From Nitrosopumilaceae archaeon (GTDB lineage: Archaea > Thermoproteota > Nitrososphaeria > Nitrososphaerales > Nitrosopumilaceae), in assembly GCA_013330055.1 (NCBI GenBank), contig DUJB01000029.1, positions 18,506 to 27,228 on the forward strand: a stretch of 8,723 nt of DNA, read 5' to 3'. Below are positions 1 to 5,482 of the stretch, one piece after another. Position numbers and translations under genes: made by a program. Each line of letters begins with the position of its first letter. The first letter of the stretch is position 1. The notes under the pieces are model-generated. The model searched no databases, was not told the DNA's origin, and saw only the letters and a program-made list of their open reading frames with translations.

Positions 1-1070
1 AAATCAAGACAATTAGAACATGAAACAATCTCGCGATAGCTATTCTGTCCTGCCATCCATGCCTCGAGATCATAAGTCTTTGCAGAAATTTTTCCAAGAT
101 CGCCACTTGACAAGACCACTATCCTATATGGAATCTCAAGCTTTTGATAAAATTCTTCTACAATGGATAACATTTGTTCATGTTCTTTCCAGGATTCTTC
201 TGGTCTTGAAAAAATGAATTGTTCAACCTTTTCAAACTGATGAACACGGAAAATTCCTTTCTGATCTCTTCCATGTGCACCAGCTTCTTTTCTAAAGCAG
301 GGACTCACACCTGCATATTTCATTGGTAAACTCTTTCCTTCTAAAATTTCATCAGAGTGCATCGATGCCACCGCGTGCTCTGAAGTTCCAATAAGATATA
401 GATCATCTCCTTCAATTTTGTAAATTACATCCTCAAAATCATTTGCGATGATAGCTCCTTCCATTGAACTACGATTTATCATATAAGGTGTTTGAATAGG
501 AATATAGTTTTTCTCGGAAAGAAAATCTAAGGCATAGTGTATTAGTGCTTGATTTAGCTTGACGAGATCATTTTTCAAGTAATAAAATCTAGAACCCGCT
601 ACTTTTGCAGCTCTTTCCAAGTCAATAAGATCAAGATTCTGCGATATCTCTATGTGATCTTTTATTTTATAATCAAATTGAGGTATTTTTCCCCATTTTC
701 TTAATTCCTTATTTGCAGTTTCATCTTTTCCTATTGGAACTGATTCATGAATGAGATTAGGCAATGTAAGTGCGAGTTTAGTATACTCAGATTCTGTCAT
801 GGTTTGAATGGCCTCTAGTCCCGAAAGTGTTTCAGAAACTTGTCTCATCTGTTCTATGAGAGGTGTTGTTTCTTGACCCGACTTCTTTTTCTGTGCAATT
901 TCTAGAGCAATCTCATTTTTTTTCTTGCGTAAATCATCTGTTTTGATAATTAAATCTCTTCTTTCCTTGTCTAATTTTATTAAATCATCAAGTGAAAAAT
1001 TAACAGCCCTATCTTTGAGCATCTTTCTTATTATGTCTGGATTTTCTCGAAGAATTTTTGGATCAAGCAT
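1..1070 (-). CDS. serS: Seryl-tRNA synthetase, C-terminus outside window
   Basis: Class II aminoacyl-tRNA synthetase that charges tRNA-Ser with serine in the cytoplasm. Reading the minus strand from the ATG at 1070 gives about 356 residues with no stop, beginning MLDPKILRENPDIIRKML. Residues 1 to about 100 are a charged, Lys/Glu-rich helical region, as expected for the tRNA-binding coiled-coil arm. The serine-site motif TSEHAV is near residue 228. Motif 2 follows as FRKEAG...GRDQKGIFRVHQFEKVE near residues 257-282. The window ends inside motif 3 (REIVSCSNCLD). A bacterial-type SerRS has about 420 residues, so roughly 60-70 are missing. The start overlaps the end of the Pcc1-like gene by 8 bases, which indicates coupled expression as the last visible gene of the S15 operon. 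The identification is secure; truncation is due only to the window edge. Confidence 0.95.
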   Translation of the reverse strand, partial: MLDPKILRENPDIIRKMLKDRAVNFSLDDLIKLDKERRDLIIKTDDLRKKKNEIALEIAQKKKSGQETTPLIEQMRQVSETLSGLEAIQTMTESEYTKLALTLPNLIHESVPIGKDETANKELRKWGKIPQFDYKIKDHIEISQNLDLIDLERAAKVAGSRFYYLKNDLVKLNQALIHYALDFLSEKNYIPIQTPYMINRSSMEGAIIANDFEDVIYKIEGDDLYLIGTSEHAVASMHSDEILEGKSLPMKYAGVSPCFRKEAGAHGRDQKGIFRVHQFEKVEQFIFSRPEESWKEHEQMLSIVEEFYQKLEIPYRIVVLSSGDLGKISAKTYDLEAWMAGQNSYREIVSCSNCLD

Positions 1071-1311
1071 CAGTAGTCACTCTAAGTACAACTTGGGTTT
1101 GTTCAAGGACTTCATCAATAGTAGAGATCAAACTTCGTATATTTCCCTTACCTTGAAAAGTAAAGACAAGTGAGTTGTCAACATTTTCAATCTCAAGTGA
1201 AAGATTTTCTGGGAAATCCACATTGTCTGGCTCTAATGCTTTTCTAATAGAATTAATCTTTTGTGGTGTTAGATTATTTAGAATGATTTGAACTCTGCAT
1301 TGTAGTGACAT
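1063..1311 (-). CDS. Pcc1-like subunit of KEOPS complex
   Basis: Small protein of 82 residues resembling the Pcc1/Cgi121-associated family. Pcc1 is the dimerizing subunit of KEOPS, which with Kae1 and Bud32 makes the universal t6A37 modification on ANN-reading tRNAs. The size matches, and the layout fits: a first beta strand (RVQIILNNL), a helix (PQKINSIRKALEP), further strands (NLSLEIEN, SLVFTFQGKG) and a long C-terminal helix (RSLISTIDEVLEQTQVVLRV) with the serine/arginine start of the family's final helix. The ATG at 1311 lies inside the end of the DHH gene (38-base overlap), and its stop overlaps the serS start by 8 bases. In many archaea a Pcc1-like gene sits beside S15 and a DHH phosphoesterase, which supports the call. 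Such a short protein has few diagnostic residues, so identity rests partly on context. Confidence 0.75.
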   Translation of the reverse strand: MSLQCRVQIILNNLTPQKINSIRKALEPDNVDFPENLSLEIENVDNSLVFTFQGKGNIRSLISTIDEVLEQTQVVLRVTTDA

Positions 1312-2695
1312 TTTCTTCCAAACAATCTAAAAACTCGTCTAATTTGTCTTTAGTTATTCTTGCTCCAGCAGCAGCATCATGGCCTCCACCAACTCCAGAA
1401 ACTTTCGCAGCACATGATCTCATTAACAAACCAAGATTAGCTTCAGACTTACATCCGGTGGATTTTCGCGATGAAAATTTGAATGTTCCTTCATCACCAT
1501 TTGTTCTAAGTATGATTATTTTTCCAGCATTTTTATGTGATCCGCCTAGCAATGAAGACACTGCCCCCGTCATGTTTTCTGGGACTAATCCCTCTCCATT
1601 TACCATAACATATAGGCCATTGTCTACAACTCTCCAACGTTCACTTGCGAGTGTATTCATGTATGTTCTCAACAACGTTCGATATTCTAACAGTATGCTT
1701 TCTCCTTCTTCAAGCATCTTTGTTCTGTCTCCCATACAAATAGAAACTCCAACCCCGGCCTTACGAATTCTTCCACAAGAATTTAGCATGGTAGAAAATT
1801 CTCTTGCATCTCGCAAGAAACTTCGTTTGTCTTCACCAGAAAGTGTGTAAGTATATCCCACAAGCTCATCCATTATCTCAGTTGCATTTTTAGTTGATGT
1901 AAATTTCGAAATAACTTCAAGCAAATTTCTTTTTTCATCTTCCGTGAGTTCCGCTGGGACACGCCATCTACTTCCATCTTTTAATTTAATTCCTGAGGAA
2001 TTCAACAAGGAAAGACAAGTATCACGATTCCATGTGAGGCCTTCAATAAACGGGTGTGATGTAAACGCTAATGCGTCAGGAAGTGATCGAGTTTCTCTAC
2101 CTACAAGCAATATGTCAAGATCAATTTCCACCTGACCATTTTTCTTAGCCGTAGAAGCAATTTCTAAATTAATCCCGGTGAATGATTTTTTTTCTCCCTG
2201 ATCTTGTCTATCACCTAATGCTGAAACTACTGCAATCCAAGCAAGATCTGTATTTTCTTTGTGCAAGGCTTTTGAAACTAAATAACACATTCCGCCTGCG
2301 GAGACTTCGCGACCTCCATCTATGTTGTACTTCCATGCATTGATAACCCGCTCGCTATCAAATTCCTCTTGTGGGATTTGATGATGATCAACAACAATCC
2401 AGTTGTCATCTAAAGTTGTATCAAGATCTTTTGCAAATCCTCCTCCAAGATCTGTTATGATGTGAAGGTCACGAGAATCATTTTTGAGCTTCTCAATCAA
2501 ATTCTTGCTACACTCATTTACTGTACGCACAGTACACTTGGCTCCCGATCTAATGAGGGATTTTGTAACAATGCTTCCAGATGTAATTCCATCGCAATCT
2601 AAGTGAGTTATTACAGAAATGTTCTTGCCAGCTTTTATACAGTCAGAAACTTTGTCATGAAAATATGATAACGCACTAACCAAATTATCTGCCAT
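1274..2695 (-). CDS. DHH/DHHA1 family phosphoesterase, archaeal RecJ-like
   Basis: A 473-residue protein of the DHH superfamily, metal-dependent phosphoesterases that include RecJ exonuclease and archaeal RecJ-like nucleases. Visible motifs in order are HLDCDG (residues 31-36, the DHCDG-type motif I), TDLGGG (81-86), DHH (103-105, the family signature, in VVDHHQIP) and GDRQD (161-165). The C-terminal DHHA1 motif GGGHDAAAG lies near 436-444 and binds substrate in this family. All predicted metal ligands appear present. The gene starts with an ATG whose first base-pair overlaps the S15 stop (TAATG), so translation is probably coupled. Archaeal relatives include nucleases associated with the GINS replication complex and 3'-5' RNA/DNA exonucleases; sequence alone does not say which this is. 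An oligoribonuclease-like role is an alternative. Confidence 0.88.
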   Translation of the reverse strand: MADNLVSALSYFHDKVSDCIKAGKNISVITHLDCDGITSGSIVTKSLIRSGAKCTVRTVNECSKNLIEKLKNDSRDLHIITDLGGGFAKDLDTTLDDNWIVVDHHQIPQEEFDSERVINAWKYNIDGGREVSAGGMCYLVSKALHKENTDLAWIAVVSALGDRQDQGEKKSFTGINLEIASTAKKNGQVEIDLDILLVGRETRSLPDALAFTSHPFIEGLTWNRDTCLSLLNSSGIKLKDGSRWRVPAELTEDEKRNLLEVISKFTSTKNATEIMDELVGYTYTLSGEDKRSFLRDAREFSTMLNSCGRIRKAGVGVSICMGDRTKMLEEGESILLEYRTLLRTYMNTLASERWRVVDNGLYVMVNGEGLVPENMTGAVSSLLGGSHKNAGKIIILRTNGDEGTFKFSSRKSTGCKSEANLGLLMRSCAAKVSGVGGGHDAAAGARITKDKLDEFLDCLEENVTTMQSSNHSK

Positions 2696-3144
2696 TACTC
2701 AAGTTGAGCAATGACTGACTTATATTTCCAAGTTTTGGGTATGCGACCAATTTTCTTATAATAAGAGGATAACCTGTGCACTTTGGCTTCTAGCAATTCA
2801 AGGGAACGAACATTTCTCCTATCAGAAGTATGTGTTTTAAGATGCTTTTGTAATCCAAGTGCCTTTCTAACAATATTGTTTAGATCTTCTGGCATTTCTT
2901 GTTTGACTCCTTTTTGTTCAAGAATCTCAGTTATCGATTTTTTTGTTATTGATCTTACTAATGGGATTGCATATTGATCACGAAGTTTCACACCTATTTC
3001 GCTTGTTGTAAGACCATCTTTTGCATATTTTAGAATAAGGTCCTCGATTTCTTGAACGCTTTGTTTTACCCATGTTGCAGAACTGGGGGTAATGGGCCTA
3101 ATCGAATGAGATTGACCATGTCTGTGTGAATGAAGCCGTCCCAT
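2695..3144 (-). CDS. rpsO: 30S ribosomal protein S15 (archaeal/eukaryal S13 type)
   Basis: Primary binder of the central domain of 16S rRNA in the small ribosomal subunit. The 149-residue length fits archaeal S15, which carries an N-terminal extension not found in bacteria. The extension is visible as a His/Arg-rich start (MGRLHSHRHGQSHS) followed by a helical module at about 25-80. The conserved S15 core follows: a helix with RNVRSLELLEAKVHRLSSYY, then KKIGRIPKTWKYKS near the C-terminus. It is the first gene of the minus-strand operon S15-DHH-Pcc1-SerRS. The ATG at 3144 is about 30 bases downstream of a TATA-like element, so the mRNA is probably leaderless. Confidence 0.95.
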   Translation of the reverse strand: MGRLHSHRHGQSHSIRPITPSSATWVKQSVQEIEDLILKYAKDGLTTSEIGVKLRDQYAIPLVRSITKKSITEILEQKGVKQEMPEDLNNIVRKALGLQKHLKTHTSDRRNVRSLELLEAKVHRLSSYYKKIGRIPKTWKYKSVIAQLE

Positions 3145-3167
3145 ACGTCGCTTGGTCTAAGGGGAAA

Positions 3168-3176
3168 ACATAAACG
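3168..3176 (-). promoter_or_regulatory. TATA box of the S15 operon
   Basis: On the minus strand this reads CGTTTATGT. The first T of the TTTATGT core is 30 bases before the S15 ATG at 3144, the spacing that places the transcription start at or next to the start codon. No other promoter is obvious between this point and serS, and the genes overlap, so the four genes are probably one transcript. Confidence 0.55.
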
Positions 3177-3216
3177 TTACTTCAATTCTGGAAAATTTTT
3201 GATAATTGACAAAAAA

Positions 3217-3225
3217 GTTAAATAT
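3217..3225 (+). promoter_or_regulatory. TATA box of first small membrane-protein gene
   Basis: GTTAAATAT lies about 41 bases before the ATG at 3259 and about 32 before an in-frame GTG at 3250. A start of transcription near 3247-3249 is expected, leaving a leader of about 10 bases that contains AGGTG (3248-3252). This box and the S15 operon box point away from each other across a 114-base intergenic region. Confidence 0.55.
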
Positions 3226-3258
3226 CAAAGCAAGTCACTCTGTGTCTAGGTGCATGAT

Positions 3259-3567
3259 ATGAATAAACATGTAGTAATTAGCGCAACCATACTGGCACTC
3301 TTCGTAGCATCTACCTTACTTCCAATGGCAGCTGCTCAATATGCAGGAGTCGGAGGAGGAGGAACGACAAGCCTAGAGGAACAGTTGGCTCTTGCCAAAG
3401 CAAAAGTAAAGGCCGCAGCAGATAACCCCGCAACCGGTTCTGGTACTCCCTACCTTGACGCAAGTGGTGTAATTGGTGGATCTATAATCGTAGGCGCGGT
3501 ATTTGGCGGAATCGCAATTGCCTTTATTGTAAAAGGCAGAAGTGGCAGATTCGCTAAGGCGAAATAA
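3259..3567 (+). CDS. Small secreted/membrane protein, candidate AMO subunit AmoY or AmoZ
   Basis: Predicted 102-residue membrane protein. Residues 1-26 form a Sec-type signal peptide with a plausible cleavage site in MAAA|Q. A glycine-rich linker (about 30-35) and an Ala/Lys/Glu-rich amphipathic helix (about 37-55) face outside the cell. One transmembrane helix follows (about 70-92, Gly/Ile-rich), then a basic cytoplasmic tail (KGRSGRFAKAK). AOA-specific AMO subunits AmoY and AmoZ have been identified by native-complex proteomics, and their genes are reported to be linked to other AMO genes in streamlined AOA genomes. This gene and its neighbour are small, membrane-bound, strongly expressed-looking and close to amoB, which fits. 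I chose the ATG at 3259 because AGGTG lies 6 bases upstream; a GTG at 3250 would add MHD. Which of the two letters applies cannot be decided here. Confidence 0.6.
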   Translation: MNKHVVISATILALFVASTLLPMAAAQYAGVGGGGTTSLEEQLALAKAKVKAAADNPATGSGTPYLDASGVIGGSIIVGAVFGGIAIAFIVKGRSGRFAKAK

Positions 3568-3569
3568 AC

Positions 3570-3591
3570 TTTTTTCCTTTTTATTATTTTT
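3570..3591 (+). terminator. T-rich terminator after first small membrane-protein gene
   Basis: Two bases after the stop codon the plus strand carries a run made almost only of T with a few C and A, including blocks of six, five and five T. No hairpin precedes it. Archaeal RNA polymerase terminates at such oligo-T tracts. Confidence 0.6.
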
Positions 3592-3628
3592 GTGTTAATT
3601 GTAAATATCATATCTGATTGACACAGAA

Positions 3629-3645
3629 ATGTATATATCATACAT
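3629..3645 (+). promoter_or_regulatory. TATA box and overlapping inverted repeat before second small membrane-protein gene
   Basis: GTATATAT (3631-3638) is a good archaeal TATA box. Its first T is 29 and 32 bases before the ATGs at 3661 and 3664, the spacing seen at amoC, amoX and amoA, so a leaderless mRNA starting there is likely. The box lies inside a perfect inverted repeat, ATGTAT-N5-ATACAT, which could be an operator; the same half-site occurs in the palindrome upstream of amoC. Confidence 0.5.
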
Positions 3646-3660
3646 AAAATGTTTTCATAC

Positions 3661-3930
3661 ATGATGAGCGCTATATTCGGTTTGCTCGTAGGAATTCTGT
3701 CCAACTTTGCAGGCCAGATAGGTCCAGCTTACGACCCACTCTTCTATGATGTGATGGTCTACATATTTGGAACTATCATGTTTGCAGTATTCATACTTGG
3801 AATCATCGCATTCTGGATGAGAGTACACGGTTTGGGTGGCGATACACGAGAAAGATGGGTTTCTGAATTAGACAAACACTTCGAAAAAGAAGGCATTGGT
3901 CTGATTCCAGACAACGGTAAATACTGGTAA
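3661..3930 (+). CDS. Small two-helix membrane protein, candidate AMO subunit AmoY or AmoZ
   Basis: Predicted 89-residue integral membrane protein. A first hydrophobic helix covers about residues 3-18 (SAIFGLLVGILSNFAG), a short loop (QIGPAYDPLFYD) follows, and a second helix covers about 30-54 (MVYIFGTIMFAVFILGIIAFW). The charged C-terminal tail (about 55-89, MRVHGLGGDTRERW...DNGKYW) is probably cytoplasmic. Size, topology and position 3' of the signal-peptide protein and near amoB fit the AOA-specific AMO subunits AmoY/AmoZ. An upstream in-frame ATG at 3649 would add MFSY, but it lies only about 17 bases after the TATA box, too close for a transcript to include it. An alternative start at 3664 removes one Met. 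No bacterial homologue is recognisable to me. Its own promoter and terminator suggest a single-gene transcript. Confidence 0.6.
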   Translation: MMSAIFGLLVGILSNFAGQIGPAYDPLFYDVMVYIFGTIMFAVFILGIIAFWMRVHGLGGDTRERWVSELDKHFEKEGIGLIPDNGKYW

Positions 3931-3940
3931 ACCTCCAAAA

Positions 3941-3959
3941 TCTTTTTCCTTATTTTTCT
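3941..3959 (+). terminator. T-rich terminator after second small membrane-protein gene
   Basis: Ten bases after the stop codon is a tract TCTTTTTCCTTATTTTTCT with two runs of five T. It separates this plus-strand gene from the convergent minus-strand gene that ends at 4001. Confidence 0.55.
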
Positions 3960-4000
3960 ATATTCATGATTGTGATTATTTTATTTTGAATTAAATTGAT

Positions 4001-4522
4001 TTAGGATTCAGGTGGTAGAAAGTCATGATCCTTTGCAGTATCTGAATCCTTGGTGACAAACTCGCCTTTGTAATGATTTCCATCTTCAAGTTTGGCATGA
4101 ATAAAGTCTGGTGATTCCACACCATTTACTAATATCCTTGATTTGGATTCATCCATGTCACGTAAAGGAAACTTGTATATCCATAGAAAATGTCCTATTT
4201 CAAAATCATATTTTTTATCCCATTCAGCATAGATTGTACCGTCATTTGAAATAGTGTAAAGTGATTTTTTACATTCTTCCGAAATGCCAACATTTGCTGG
4301 TATCTCTACCTTCTGTTTATCCACCATAAGCTCAAAAGTCGCAGAGATTTTGTATCCTGTATCCCTACTGTTAATACATTGTTTGAGGGGATCATCTGCA
4401 GTTAGAAAACCTATTACTCCAAAGCTAATGAAATATGCACCTAATGCTACTCCTGCAGAAATGCCTAGAAATTTGAGGGTTTTTTTGCGTTTTGCAGGAT
4501 CTCCCATTCCGGGCCAAATCAT
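4001..4522 (-). CDS. Anchored extracytoplasmic protein of unknown function, beside amoB
   Basis: Predicted 173-residue protein that I cannot assign to a named function. A basic stretch (PAKRKK, residues 9-14) precedes one hydrophobic segment (about 17-40), giving an N-terminal anchor with the rest outside. The exposed domain looks beta-rich: SATFELMVDKQKVEIPANVGI (60-80), then DGTIYAEWDK (94-103), then FEIGHFLWIYKF (107-118) and RILVNG (129-134). Cys49 and Cys84 could form a disulfide. From memory the pattern resembles a family of thaumarchaeal exported proteins with 'IPANIGI ... LHTHDxxGTIHxE ... LGxFFxIW', but here the histidines of the HTH/GTIH region are replaced (SLYTISNDGTIYAE). A TATA-like box lies 30 bases upstream. 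Its place between amoB and the small AMO-linked genes suggests, but does not show, a role connected with AMO. Confidence 0.7.
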   Translation of the reverse strand: MIWPGMGDPAKRKKTLKFLGISAGVALGAYFISFGVIGFLTADDPLKQCINSRDTGYKISATFELMVDKQKVEIPANVGISEECKKSLYTISNDGTIYAEWDKKYDFEIGHFLWIYKFPLRDMDESKSRILVNGVESPDFIHAKLEDGNHYKGEFVTKDSDTAKDHDFLPPES

Positions 4523-4544
4523 ATGACCATTCTGATTGGCTTTG

Positions 4545-4553
4545 GTTATAATG
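4545..4553 (-). promoter_or_regulatory. TATA-like box of the anchored-protein gene
   Basis: On the minus strand this reads CATTATAAC. The ATTATAA core starts 30 bases before the ATG at 4522, so a leaderless transcript is expected. The core is nearly symmetrical, so its orientation is inferred from the gene it precedes. Confidence 0.45.
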
Positions 4554-4620
4554 ATTTTGTCTTTTTAGTAAAGACATTGATTTGAACGCGACTGATTTAG
4601 GCTATAGCTATGGTTGTCAA

Positions 4621-4645
4621 TTAAGAAAATGAAAAGGAGGGAGGG
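4621..4645 (-). terminator. Pyrimidine-rich terminator after amoB
   Basis: Read on the minus strand just after the amoB stop, the sequence is a pyrimidine tract: CCCTCCCTCC followed by TTTTCATTTTCTTAA. No hairpin is evident. It lies between amoB and the promoter of the downstream anchored-protein gene and probably ends the amoB transcript. Confidence 0.5.
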
Positions 4646-4647
4646 TT

Positions 4648-5220
4648 TTAGATCACTTGCCACGGTCTGGTTGCAAATGTAACCACATAACCAACTCCTA
4701 TGATTATAGATTGGTATGCAATGTTTGCATATGGAATTGGTTTTGTTATCATTTCACCTTCGACCACGACTGTTTGTCCTGGACCGAGTCCTGGACCGAT
4801 TGAAGCAATGTTAAGCTGTGTATGCATGTGATAAACTCCTGGTTCAAGTGCTTTAACTACTAATGTATAGTCAACCACACCATTTCCCGGAATATCAAAG
4901 ACATTGCCTGGTGGATCTCGTGATACGAATTCCCATCTGTTACCTGCGTTTGTTGATTCACCGTAAACAGAAAGCCATCCTCTTAGGTCTCGTTGTATCA
5001 GACTTACCAAGGTACCTTTCACTGTTAGGAGTTCTCCTGTGTTCAGTGATTGTCTTGAAAATGTCTCATCTTCGATTCTAACGAAACGACTCTGGAGTTG
5101 TGCCTGTACACCATGTGCTTCTGCTTGTTGAATCATTTGGCCTATTGTAGGACCAACTGCTCCCAAAGCAACAATCACACCTAGTGCTGCTACGATTAAT
5201 TTTTTATTTATCATAGTCAT
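4648..5220 (-). CDS. amoB: Ammonia monooxygenase subunit B
   Basis: AmoB carries the soluble extracytoplasmic copper domain of AMO, which oxidizes ammonia to hydroxylamine. The 190 residues begin with a signal peptide (about 1-35) ending in AEA|H, so cleavage makes His36 the new N-terminus. His36 with His131 and His133 (YHMH) matches the CuB site of particulate methane monooxygenase PmoB (His33, His137, His139). A cupredoxin-like domain covers about 40-160 and one transmembrane helix about 166-184. Bacterial AmoB/PmoB have about 400 residues with a second helix and a second cupredoxin; their absence is normal for archaea. The ATG at 5220 fits a TATA box 31-38 bases upstream; a second ATG at 5214 is possible. 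It diverges from amoC. An internal 12-bp tandem repeat encodes the GPGLGPG loop. Confidence 0.97.
   Translation of the reverse strand: MTMINKKLIVAALGVIVALGAVGPTIGQMIQQAEAHGVQAQLQSRFVRIEDETFSRQSLNTGELLTVKGTLVSLIQRDLRGWLSVYGESTNAGNRWEFVSRDPPGNVFDIPGNGVVDYTLVVKALEPGVYHMHTQLNIASIGPGLGPGQTVVVEGEMITKPIPYANIAYQSIIIGVGYVVTFATRPWQVI
4776..4799. repeat. 12-bp perfect tandem duplication inside amoB
   Basis: The unit GTCCTGGACCGA occurs twice in direct succession. On the amoB strand it encodes the Gly/Pro loop around residues 142-148 (GPGLGPG). The repeat is in frame, so it changes loop length and not the reading frame. Confidence 0.8.
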
Positions 5221-5250
5221 CCGTAACTATTCCATGACAGAAAGACCAAC

Positions 5251-5258
5251 GATATATG
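5251..5258 (-). promoter_or_regulatory. TATA box of amoB
   Basis: The minus strand reads CATATATC here, 31 to 38 bases before the amoB ATG at 5220. Transcription is expected to start near 5227-5229, leaving a leader of only about eight bases. Confidence 0.6.
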
Positions 5259-5400
5259 TTTTGCCCTGGTTGTCAGTACAGAATAATATCTTGAGGAAAA
5301 ATCACGATAATCACTAATGATTAACATCATAAAGGCATTTCTTGTTGTTGTGTTTTTTATATGCTATATAGAGGTTTTATAAAATTTTTTACAATAATAC

Positions 5401-5412
5401 TATGTATACATA
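5401..5412. promoter_or_regulatory. 12-bp perfect palindrome upstream of amoC
   Basis: TATGTATACATA equals its own reverse complement. It lies about 40 bases before the amoC TATA box, a usual place for an archaeal activator, and contains the ATGTAT/ATACAT half-site also seen at 3629-3645. AT-rich palindromes can arise by chance here, so function is only a suggestion. Confidence 0.35.
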
Positions 5413-5431
5413 AATAAAATAAAATAAAAAA
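5411..5431. repeat. A-tract repeat upstream of amoC promoter
   Basis: Tracts of three to six A are separated by single T in the pattern TAAA-TAAAA-TAAAA-TAAAAAA, with a period of four to five bases. This low-complexity stretch directly follows the palindrome and precedes the amoC TATA box by about 20 bases. It may ease DNA melting or bending, or exclude chromatin protein, but no specific role is visible. Confidence 0.6.
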
Positions 5432-5452
5432 GCCTACTTACGCAGTTCATAC

Positions 5453-5461
5453 TTTATATAT
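5453..5461 (+). promoter_or_regulatory. TATA box of amoC
   Basis: TTTATATAT begins 30 bases before the amoC ATG at 5483, which places the transcription start at the start codon itself. No Shine-Dalgarno sequence precedes the ATG, so amoC mRNA is most likely leaderless. Confidence 0.7.
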
Positions 5462-5482
5462 AGAACAAACGTCAGATACAAC

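Larger units (their letters stand above)
5221..5482. promoter_or_regulatory. Divergent amoB-amoC intergenic regulatory region
   Basis: This 262-base region holds no open gene that I can support. From left to right it contains the amoB promoter (minus strand, near 5251-5258), a small inverted repeat AATCA-CTAA-TGATT (5309-5322), a T-rich stretch (5348-5358), the palindrome TATGTATACATA (5401-5412), a run of A-tracts interrupted by single T (5411-5431) and the amoC TATA box (5453-5461). It is the longest non-coding stretch in the AMO cluster and the natural place for control of amoB and amoC. A small RNA cannot be excluded from sequence alone. Confidence 0.55.

Noticed and set aside
20..217. 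Plus-strand open frame of 65 codons at the left edge
   Set aside because: Antisense to the seryl-tRNA synthetase motif 2-3 region, which is unmistakable on the minus strand.
1305..1850. Open frame of 181 codons on the plus strand
   Set aside because: It lies fully antisense to the DHH phosphoesterase, whose motifs are clear; its own translation shows no recognisable motif and has the Ser/Pro-rich look of a shadow frame.
3450..3704. Minus-strand open frame across the small membrane-protein genes
   Set aside because: It spans a terminator and a promoter of the plus-strand genes and has no family features.
4284..5081. Plus-strand open frames antisense to the anchored-protein gene and amoB
   Set aside because: No promoter, no motif, and the minus-strand genes have signal peptides, conserved ligands and TATA boxes.
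5301..5358. Possible small RNA or riboswitch in the amoB-amoC gap
   Set aside because: Only a 5-bp inverted repeat and T-rich sequence are visible; no conserved fold or promoter of its own could be supported.
5388..5461. AT-rich stretch as a replication origin
   Set aside because: No origin recognition boxes or cdc6/orc1 gene nearby; the AT-richness is explained by promoter elements and A-tracts.
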